From positions 1 to 64,000 of the forward strand of contig NZ_JBLRWZ010000006.1 in NCBI RefSeq assembly GCF_047920995.1: a stretch of DNA of 64,000 nt, written 5' to 3'. The position numbers and the translations under genes are program-made. Numbering within the stretch: position 1 is the stretch's first letter; each line of letters begins with the position of its first letter. This DNA is from Aliidiomarina sp047920995 (GTDB lineage Bacteria > Pseudomonadota > Gammaproteobacteria > Enterobacterales > Alteromonadaceae). The notes under the pieces were generated by a model that had not been told where the DNA came from, did no database searches, and saw only the letters and a list, made by a program, of their open reading frames with translations. Below, one piece after another: positions 34,619 to 41,559 of the stretch.

Positions 34619-35557
34619 TTAATTGTTGCCGATCACATCATCAAGTGAAGCCGCAGTAGGATCTGGGCGATTTACTGTGCAATTGCTACCCGATTGTTCG
34701 CAGGTAACGCCACGAATACGGCTGCCAATTGAGCGGCTATCGTAGTTACCAGATGCTGTAAGGCGGCGCACAATACCGGTAAGTTGGGTGTTTACGCGAA
34801 ACGCAGAACCCCTCACCGTGATTACTTCCATATCTGTTGTGTTGGCAAAGCGATTGATTACTTCGTCACTACTATCATCGCGGGCTTCTAATTCACGCGT
34901 TACTTCACGTAAGTAACCACGAGCATCATCTACGCCGGCAATAATTAATTTCCGATAGAGTTCTCCAGCACCCACTAAATCTTCATCTACGCCAGCGCCA
35001 ATTTGTTTCATGCGCCCTAGTAACATCATTGCTGTAACTAAGTTTTGCTCGCTGGCCGCTTCTAACAAGGTAAGTGCTTCGTTGAAATCTTCAGCGCTAT
35101 CGGTACTAAACAACATAAGTGCTTTTTGGTATTGCGCGGGTGGATGGCCAAGATTCACAGCTACATCAAGTAAACGGTCGGCTTCTTGTTCGTTTTGTTC
35201 AAGAACAAAACCATTGCGGTGCCAATCCGACATTAAAAAGGTGGCAATAGGGCTATTGTAGCGCACACCAATGCGCACGAAGCGCTCGGCTTCTTTATCG
35301 CTTTGCTCGAGGCCATCGCCACTGGCGAACGCCATAGCAACAATAGCCGCAGCATCGCCGCTGCCATTGCGTGCCAAGCGCATTAAACGGCGCAATTCAC
35401 CGCTACATTCGGCACTATCACATACGCGTTCGCTGGTTTGCGCAGCTGCGGTAATAAGCACAGTGGTGGATGCGGCTTGCGCATTTGCGCTGATACCGAA
35501 TAGTGCAAGCGAAATGCTGCTTGCGAGCAACGTACCTTTTAAAACTGCAAATTGCAT
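34619..35557 (-). CDS. secreted Sel1/TPR-repeat protein
   Basis: A 312-residue protein with a signal peptide (MQFAVLKGTLLASSISLALF...SANAQA) and several Sel1-like helical repeats between about residues 65 and 210 (AAIVAMAFASGDGLEQSDKE, RNGFVLEQNEQEADRLLD, LLGRMKQIGAGVDEDL). Cysteine pairs lie near the N-terminus (VCDSAEC) and C-terminus (VTCEQSGSNC). AGAGG precedes the ATG. Sel1-repeat proteins generally serve as scaffolds; no partner can be named. It lies upstream of the RND unit on the same strand, 138 bases before the adaptor start. Confidence 0.75.
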   Translation of the reverse strand: MQFAVLKGTLLASSISLALFGISANAQAASTTVLITAAAQTSERVCDSAECSGELRRLMRLARNGSGDAAAIVAMAFASGDGLEQSDKEAERFVRIGVRYNSPIATFLMSDWHRNGFVLEQNEQEADRLLDVAVNLGHPPAQYQKALMLFSTDSAEDFNEALTLLEAASEQNLVTAMMLLGRMKQIGAGVDEDLVGAGELYRKLIIAGVDDARGYLREVTRELEARDDSSDEVINRFANTTDMEVITVRGSAFRVNTQLTGIVRRLTASGNYDSRSIGSRIRGVTCEQSGSNCTVNRPDPTAASLDDVIGNN

Positions 35558-35711
35558 ATATGCCTCTAGCTGAATGAAAACGCGTACAGTGTTTCTTTTA
35601 CGTAGTGTGAAGTCAACGCGATCAGATTAACAAAATTGCAACCAAATGTTTCCAAATAGCGCCAAGAGCAGGGATTTCTGCGCTATACATACGTAACATC
35701 AAGCGCGCAAC

Positions 35712-35742
35712 AAAAAGAGGTTGAAGAATAACAGCCCCTTTT
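35712..35742 (-). terminator. possible intrinsic terminator after the amidase gene
   Basis: On the minus strand AAAAGGGG can pair with CCTCTTTT (one G-T wobble) around a 14-base loop, followed by T residues. Moderate quality. Confidence 0.4.
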
Positions 35743-35749
35743 AATGCCC

Positions 35750-37330
35750 TTAATCTTCGGCGTTGGTGGCCGGTAGCTCTGGCAAAAATAGCGGCTGCTG
35801 AAAGCCACCCAGTTCACTTTCAAGCATACTCGCTAGGCTAACCAATTGTGCTTCACTCCAGGGTAAGCCAATCATGCTTAGGCCTACAGGTAATGGGCCT
35901 TCTTTGCCTCCCGGAATAGTAATGGCAGGGTAACCAGACACTGCCGCGGCTGTAGAGGTGCCAAAACTATAGCCGGGGCCTTCTACTGGTGGAATTGGCC
36001 AGCTTGGTCCATAGGCCGGAATGATAATTGCGGCAGCACCTAGATCTTGTAAGTAACGGTTTAGGTGCCCTTCTGCAAGCTCTCGGCTTAGCGCCAGTGC
36101 GGCTTCATAACTAGGTTTGTGGGCCTCCAAATCAACAGCAGCGGCAATATCGAAGTACTCTTGGCCGAACAATGCGAGCTCGGTATCTGCATTGGCAAGG
36201 TTGTAATCAATTACTTCTTGCATGGTTTGCACAGGGGCATCGAAATCTACGAACCATTGCTCCAGATCCCGCTTAAACTCATACACCAGAACTTCTAACT
36301 CAGCTTGGCCAAGGTGGTTAGGTAAATTCCACTCAGTTACTTCAATCACTTCTACGCCATTGCTTCGCAACGCCTCCGCCACTTGGTTAGTAAGTGCTTG
36401 CACGCTGGTAAAACGCTGATCATAAGCGCGCACCAGTACTACTGATTCGCCACTAAAGGGCTGTTGTGCCGCTTCACTAAGAGGCATACCAAAACGTGCA
36501 CGTGCTGCGGCGGTGGCCATGCCATCCAATAACAGCGCGGCATCATACACATAGCGTGCCATAGGCCCAGCAATATCTTGCGCTGCGGCTATCGGAATAA
36601 TGCCATGGCCAGCTACAGAACCGCGGGTAGATTTAATGCCCACAACACCATTAACTGAGGTAGGGCACATAATGGAACCGTCGGTTTCAGTGCCGATGGC
36701 GAGTAAGCTGAAATCTGCAGCAACCGCGGCGCCGGAGCCTGCACTTGAACCACACGGATTGTGCGTGAGTACATGCGGGTTGCGAGTTTGTCCGCCAATA
36801 CCAGACCAACCACTAATAGAGTTGCTACCACGGAAGTTGGCCCACTCCGATAAATTGGCTTTACCCATAATAATGGCGCCAGCTTCACGTAGCTGCTGTA
36901 TGTGCTCGGCATCGCTGGCGGTAATGAAACCTGCCATAACTTTTGCGCCCGCCGTGGTGGCCATAGTATCGGCCGTAGCGATATTTGCTTTGATTACTAC
37001 TGGCATACCATGCAATGGGCCGCGGGTTATGCCTTGTTCGCGCTCACGATCAAGCTCAGCGGCAATGGCTAGTGCTTCCGGGTTTACTTCAATAATCGCG
37101 CGAATGTTATGGCCTTGATGATTGTGCTCTGCAATCGCGGCTAAATAATGTTCCACTAAAGCAACACTGGTGAGGCTGCCATCCGCAAACTGTTGTTGCA
37201 CAGCAGCCGCGTTGGTAAAAGTAGGATCGGCTGGCGTTATGGTTTCTGGCACTGGGCTGCAGGCACTCAATGCCAATGCAGCGGAAGCTAGAATGATAGT
37301 TTTTCGGATGGAGTTGAATCCAGTATTCAC
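35750..37330 (-). CDS. amidase-signature family lipoprotein
   Basis: A 526-residue amidase. GTG 37330 with GAGGAA upstream gives a lipoprotein signal with lipobox LSAC; the mature Cys is followed by Ser, so outer-membrane sorting is expected. An upstream ATG at 37429 would add 33 residues with no signal character and is rejected. The Ser-cisSer-Lys triad is placed as K in PVVIKANIAT, and the serines in NPCGSSAGSGAAVAADFS. Family members hydrolyse amides such as peptide C-terminal amides or Glu-tRNA; a periplasmic or surface enzyme like this is probably a peptide or small-amide hydrolase. Divergent from the M28 peptidase gene. Confidence 0.9.
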   Translation of the reverse strand: MNTGFNSIRKTIILASAALALSACSPVPETITPADPTFTNAAAVQQQFADGSLTSVALVEHYLAAIAEHNHQGHNIRAIIEVNPEALAIAAELDREREQGITRGPLHGMPVVIKANIATADTMATTAGAKVMAGFITASDAEHIQQLREAGAIIMGKANLSEWANFRGSNSISGWSGIGGQTRNPHVLTHNPCGSSAGSGAAVAADFSLLAIGTETDGSIMCPTSVNGVVGIKSTRGSVAGHGIIPIAAAQDIAGPMARYVYDAALLLDGMATAAARARFGMPLSEAAQQPFSGESVVLVRAYDQRFTSVQALTNQVAEALRSNGVEVIEVTEWNLPNHLGQAELEVLVYEFKRDLEQWFVDFDAPVQTMQEVIDYNLANADTELALFGQEYFDIAAAVDLEAHKPSYEAALALSRELAEGHLNRYLQDLGAAAIIIPAYGPSWPIPPVEGPGYSFGTSTAAAVSGYPAITIPGGKEGPLPVGLSMIGLPWSEAQLVSLASMLESELGGFQQPLFLPELPATNAED

Positions 37331-37579
37331 GGCAAATTCCTCGGTTTTTGTTATTGTAAGCAGTGCTGCCTTAAGAATTACGCATTTGCATCGCCAATGG
37401 AAGCAACATTTACCCGTTAAATCATACAACTTATCCCGCTTGTTTAACTTGCTACTTAAATAAGCAGTTCACCTAAGGTATGGTAAACGCGGATACATAG
37501 CTTAGCTGCCGCAAGTTTTCGTAGCTAATGCACATAACCTATGCACATAAACTAGCCGAGTTACCTGAAGGAATTCAGA

Positions 37580-38983
37580 ATGCAAAAATCAAATATTTCG
37601 CGAGCAACTGGCGCTCTTGCACTCAGTGCAACAACGGCTCTAATGTTAAGCTCATTTGCGGCACACGGACAGGCCATTAGTTATAAAGACCAACCTAAAT
37701 TACATGAAATTGCCGCTGCTCCGAGTGCCGAAAATTTGCGCCGTGATGTGCAGCAGTTAGTTGATTTTGGTACTCGCCATACATTATCTGAAACTGAATC
37801 AGATACGGTTGGCATTGGTGCTGCGCGCCGCTGGATTTATGCAGAATTTCAACGTATATCCGCAGCCTGTGGTGGTTGCTTAGAGGTTTACTACAGCAGT
37901 GATGTGATTGCGAACACTCCACGTATTCCCGATCCCACAGAGGTGGTAAGTGTTGTTGCCATTCAACGTGGTAAAACCGATCCAAGCCGGTATGTGCTGA
38001 TGGCCGGCGATATTGATTCGCGTGTTACCGACATTATGGATGCTACTTCAGAATCACCGGGTGCCAATGATAATGCCACTGGTTTGGCGGGCACGTTGGA
38101 AGCGGCACGGATACTTAGCCAACATGAATTCCATGGTTCTATTGTTTACGCTGCGCTAAGTGGTGAGGAGCAAGGGCTATTTGGCGGTGAGATACTCGCG
38201 CGCCAAGCCGTTGAAGAGGGCTGGCGCCTACACGCGGTATTGAACAACGATATGATAGGTAATATCGCGGGTATTAATGGTGTGATTGATAATACAACAG
38301 CCCGTGTTTTTGCCGAAGGTACACGGCAAAATGAAACCCTCGAAGATGCGCGCCGGCGTCGTTTTACCGGTGGTGAAGTGGATTCGCCAAGCCGCAATTT
38401 AGGGCGCTACATTTCTTGGATGTCGGATCGTTATATCCCCAACTTAGATGTAATGTTGGTATATCGGCTAGATCGCTTTGGTCGCGGTGGTCATCATCGG
38501 CCTTTTAATGATGTAGGGTTTCCGGGCGTGCGTATTATGGAAACCAATGAGCATTATGATCGTCAGCATCAAGATCTGCGCAATGAAGATGGTCGTCATT
38601 TCGGCGATACCATTGAATTTGTAGATTTTGATTATGCAGCAAAATTAACAGCACTTAACGCGGTAACACTCGCAAGCATGGCGTGGGCGCCAGCGCCACC
38701 TAGTGAGGTTGAAATTGCTGGTGCGGTGCAACCTAGCACTACCTTAAGTTGGGCAGCTGCGGCTAAGCAAGAACAAGATATGATTGCCGGATATCGAATT
38801 TATTGGCGTTATACAGATGCGCCGAATTGGCAGTTTAGCCGTGATGTGGGCAATGTTACTGAGTTCACACTAGAAAATGTAGTGATTGATAATTACTTCT
38901 TTGGTGTAGCTGCGATAAGCAAAGATGGCTTTGAAAGCCCGGTTGTATTTCCTGGCGCGGCGGGCACATTTGATTTGCGTTAG
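37580..38983 (+). CDS. secreted M28-family metallopeptidase with C-terminal Fn3-like domain
   Basis: A 467-residue protein with a signal peptide ending FAAHGQA. M28 di-zinc aminopeptidase motifs are present: GANDNATG (bridging Asp), SGEEQGLFG (catalytic Glu and zinc Glu), NNDMIG, and the late NEHYDRQH (zinc His). The first family motif, normally HxD, reads GDIDSR with D144 where the zinc His is expected (see findings). The last about 90 residues form a fibronectin type III-like domain (SWAAAAKQEQDMIAGYRIYW). Likely a periplasmic or secreted aminopeptidase. A terminator follows. Confidence 0.87.
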   Translation: MQKSNISRATGALALSATTALMLSSFAAHGQAISYKDQPKLHEIAAAPSAENLRRDVQQLVDFGTRHTLSETESDTVGIGAARRWIYAEFQRISAACGGCLEVYYSSDVIANTPRIPDPTEVVSVVAIQRGKTDPSRYVLMAGDIDSRVTDIMDATSESPGANDNATGLAGTLEAARILSQHEFHGSIVYAALSGEEQGLFGGEILARQAVEEGWRLHAVLNNDMIGNIAGINGVIDNTTARVFAEGTRQNETLEDARRRRFTGGEVDSPSRNLGRYISWMSDRYIPNLDVMLVYRLDRFGRGGHHRPFNDVGFPGVRIMETNEHYDRQHQDLRNEDGRHFGDTIEFVDFDYAAKLTALNAVTLASMAWAPAPPSEVEIAGAVQPSTTLSWAAAAKQEQDMIAGYRIYWRYTDAPNWQFSRDVGNVTEFTLENVVIDNYFFGVAAISKDGFESPVVFPGAAGTFDLR

Positions 38984-39027
38984 TAGCTAGCAAACGATAG
39001 CGATCTCTCACTTCGTTAACATTATCA

Positions 39028-39059
39028 AAGCCTCTCGTAGTTATTTGGGAGGCTTTTTT
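39028..39059 (+). terminator. intrinsic terminator after the M28 peptidase gene
   Basis: AAGCCTC (39028-39034) pairs with GAGGCTT (39049-39055), followed by T residues to 39059. The loop is 14 bases. Confidence 0.8.
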
Positions 39060-39097
39060 ATTGGTGTACTAATCTTGCGCTAAAGCTCACAAATTTC

Positions 39098-40024
39098 CTA
39101 CCAGTTAAACCAAATACCGAGCGCAAGTAGCAGAATAAACAGATGAATTACCGCAACATTGAGGCCAAGTAGCGGAATGAGTTGGGGAATGTTATTGGCG
39201 TGTTGGCGCACACCTTGCAGTAACCTTGGTACCAGTACAAATGATAGCAGTGCCAATAGCGCACTAAAGGGAAGCCAGTTTGCAACAACCGCAATCACTA
39301 ATACCAAGTAGCTGAGCAGCAGCTGCACAGCAAAAATTGATGCGCTGCTAGTGCGGCCAATGGCGATGGGGAAGTGCTTGCGGCCAACTGATAGATCGGC
39401 CTCTACATCAGGAAATTGGTTCAATAGTAGAAGGTTATTTACTAGCAACATCACAATGGCTGCAGCACTTACGATACCGTACCACGCGCCGTTCGCAGGC
39501 AGCGCCGGATACTCGTTGGCAAGGGCCCAGCTGGCGCCAAACGTGAGGAATAACCCAAAGCCTAAGCCGGGAGCAATTAAGCAGAGTAACGGGTAGCGAT
39601 TAATGTATTGGGTGTAGCTATAAATGAGCAATACCCCAGGAATACCGAGCCACAGCAACGCCGGTGTTGTTTGCTGCACAATCCATAAGCCGCTCGCGAT
39701 TACCGCTAATAAACTCACGCAAGCCAATACCAGCGCAGCGTTGGCGATGTGTGGATGCTGCACTAAGGTGCCACTGCCGCCGCTGAAGGGGGTTTTACGA
39801 GTTTTGAAATCAAGGCCCGAGCGAAAATCGAAGTATTCATTAAAGGCATTCACGCTTACATGGGCCAGCAAGCCAGCTGTAACTACCCAACCAACAATCT
39901 CGCCCTTTACTCCACCGAGTAAGGAATAGCTGAGAGCCAGTGCCAGTAGCAAACAGGCAACGGTAAGGGTTAAAAAATTCACTCGAGCAATCGCAAATAA
40001 TTTAAAGGTGGGCTGCACTGCCAC
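39098..40024 (-). CDS. UbiA-family prenyltransferase (MenA-like)
   Basis: A 308-residue polytopic membrane protein with about eight or nine hydrophobic helices. The two Mg-pyrophosphate motifs of UbiA prenyltransferases are present: NAFNEYFDFRSGLD (about residue 61) and FPDVEADLSVGRKHFP (about residue 200). The layout resembles MenA (dihydroxynaphthoate octaprenyltransferase), but no other men gene is in view. It starts at GTG 40024 inside the amidoligase gene (23-base overlap) with GGAG eight bases upstream, implying translational coupling. Acceptor substrate unknown; it may belong functionally with the amidoligase/GGCT pair. Confidence 0.82.
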   Translation of the reverse strand: MAVQPTFKLFAIARVNFLTLTVACLLLALALSYSLLGGVKGEIVGWVVTAGLLAHVSVNAFNEYFDFRSGLDFKTRKTPFSGGSGTLVQHPHIANAALVLACVSLLAVIASGLWIVQQTTPALLWLGIPGVLLIYSYTQYINRYPLLCLIAPGLGFGLFLTFGASWALANEYPALPANGAWYGIVSAAAIVMLLVNNLLLLNQFPDVEADLSVGRKHFPIAIGRTSSASIFAVQLLLSYLVLVIAVVANWLPFSALLALLSFVLVPRLLQGVRQHANNIPQLIPLLGLNVAVIHLFILLLALGIWFNW

Positions 40025-41021
40025 GGGCTAACTCCGGTAATACTTGGTTGATTAGATATGTTTGCCAATTATCGCTGAAGCCACTGAACAGTTTTTTGAT
40101 CTCAATGCGATATTTTTCACTTACTTCATTTAGTAGTTCGCGATTTTCGGCTAATTGCTCAACTCGTACCCAGTTATTCCAAACTGAAAACAAACCCCAA
40201 TCATCGCGATGCACTTCACAACCGGGCAGGCGGTAGTGAAACGTTGGCCGTGCTTTAATTAAATTATCATTTACTTTTGCTAGTACTCGCTGCTCATCGA
40301 GGTGACGAAATAATGGCAGCATATCGAGCGCTCGATTGCGTGTAGGGTTGTAACGTAAATAATCATCGATAAGCGTTTCCAAAGAAGGCCAATAACCGCT
40401 ATCAAGAATAAGTTCGAGGTATTCTTTTGGAAATGGATCGATATAGTTGCTCACACGCCGAGAAATATCAGGATCTATTTCCTTAAGGAGCCAATCATAA
40501 AGGCATAAAAAGCTTTTTAAATGGGCGGTAATAGTATCGGCATCCAGTTTTGGTAATTCTGGATTTAGCTGCAGCCCAAATGCATAGGCAAGGCTATCAG
40601 ATGAACCTTTGGCACCGGCCTTGCGCAGATCTGCCAGCAGTTCTTCCACCTCACTGATGCGGCTTAATGGTAATGGCGGGCTTACAATTTCTACTGGCAC
40701 CACAGCCTCAGCTACCCATGCTAAACTTTTCTCTGCAGAATCACGCCAATTATCTTGTAGCTCTTCTCGGCCGATTTTTTTCAAGTAATCGTAATCAAAT
40801 TCAATAATCCAATCACCAGCACTATCACCGCTAATTACATGTTCGTACCTGCCTTTGGCACTTTGTTCGCATTCTTCACAACGCTGCTTGAGAAAGTTTA
40901 TCAATACATCTGTAGCCTGCTGCAGCTGTAGATTACCGAACTCGATCTCAATACCTACTTTACGCTCGTCGCCATCGTTATTTTGTTGCTGAGATGGCTG
41001 CAGTAATTTATTTGAGCTCAT
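40002..41021 (-). CDS. amidoligase family protein (Amidoligase_2, COOH-NH2 ligase)
   Basis: A 339-residue cytoplasmic protein. ATG 41021 has AAGGAG six bases upstream; ATG 41036 would add five residues. The N-terminal KVGIEIEFGNL (about residue 21) and VEIVSPPLPLSRISEVEELL are the hallmarks of the glutamine-synthetase/GCS-fold amidoligase family, predicted to form amide bonds between carboxylates and amines. The C-terminal half is rich in charged residues and contains a conserved-looking CEVHRDDWGLFSVWNNW. Its upstream neighbour is a gamma-glutamylcyclotransferase, a recurrent partner of these ligases; the downstream prenyltransferase overlaps it. Substrate unknown. Confidence 0.8.
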   Translation of the reverse strand: MSSNKLLQPSQQQNNDGDERKVGIEIEFGNLQLQQATDVLINFLKQRCEECEQSAKGRYEHVISGDSAGDWIIEFDYDYLKKIGREELQDNWRDSAEKSLAWVAEAVVPVEIVSPPLPLSRISEVEELLADLRKAGAKGSSDSLAYAFGLQLNPELPKLDADTITAHLKSFLCLYDWLLKEIDPDISRRVSNYIDPFPKEYLELILDSGYWPSLETLIDDYLRYNPTRNRALDMLPLFRHLDEQRVLAKVNDNLIKARPTFHYRLPGCEVHRDDWGLFSVWNNWVRVEQLAENRELLNEVSEKYRIEIKKLFSGFSDNWQTYLINQVLPELARGSAAHL

Positions 41022-41029
41022 GGGGTACT

Positions 41030-41067
41030 CCTTCATTTACTCCGCTGGCCTTCATTTACTCCGCTGG
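41030..41067 (-). repeat. perfect 19-bp tandem duplication at the GGCT/amidoligase junction
   Basis: CCTTCATTTACTCCGCTGG occurs at 41030-41048 and again immediately at 41049-41067, with no mismatch. On the coding strand one copy contains the last three codons and stop of the GGCT gene and the other lies between that stop and the amidoligase start, repeating the GGAG/ATGAAGG segment. Confidence 0.95.
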
Positions 41068-41481
41068 TACTGGATTGATGTTACTGATCAGCCGATATAC
41101 CCAAGCGGGCTCGCCGTCACTCAGAGTATAAAGGTATCGTTCATATTTCACACCCACGCGCTCATAGCGATCGAGCCTACGTAATTGCGTTGCGGTTACA
41201 TAAAATACGCGGCCCTCGGTTGTGGCATCTTCATCGGGGAGAAGATCCAAGCCATAGCGCCGGTAACCTTCAAGCGTTCCAGGTTCAGTAGGCACATAGC
41301 CAAAAATCACCAACGAACGCACGAACGGATTTGTTAGCGTTCCAAAAGCGAAAACGCGGTGCTCTGCTTCTTGATCAATCTCTAGCGTGGTATCGGAGAA
41401 CTTGAAACTATAGGGGTTTAACCAGATCCACCAAAAGCCGATGATCAGTAATAAACAAACACTAATAACTAGCCAGCGCAC
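41056..41481 (-). CDS. membrane-anchored gamma-glutamylcyclotransferase (AIG2/GGCT-like)
   Basis: A 141-residue protein. Residues 3-21 are a single hydrophobic helix, and the rest is an AIG2/GGCT fold: FGTL at residues 46-49 is the substrate-binding YGTL-type motif, and LRRLDRYERVG carries the family's acidic residue at E107. By the positive-inside rule (R2 before the helix, few charges after it) the enzymatic domain would face the periplasm, which is unusual since most GGCTs are soluble and cytoplasmic. Such enzymes release pyroglutamate from gamma-glutamyl amines. It is the first gene of the GGCT-amidoligase-UbiA unit. Confidence 0.8.
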   Translation of the reverse strand: MRWLVISVCLLLIIGFWWIWLNPYSFKFSDTTLEIDQEAEHRVFAFGTLTNPFVRSLVIFGYVPTEPGTLEGYRRYGLDLLPDEDATTEGRVFYVTATQLRRLDRYERVGVKYERYLYTLSDGEPAWVYRLISNINPVPAE

Positions 41482-41559
41482 ATATCACCCTTAGCAGTAA
41501 ATATTGTTATTTTTGTGTATCATGCTCACAACCTGATTTCAAATAGAAGCGAGCAACAG

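Noticed and set aside
36600..37118. 172-codon plus-strand open frame antisense to the amidase gene
   Set aside because: Shadow of a well-supported gene; the composition reflects the reverse complement of the amidase codons.
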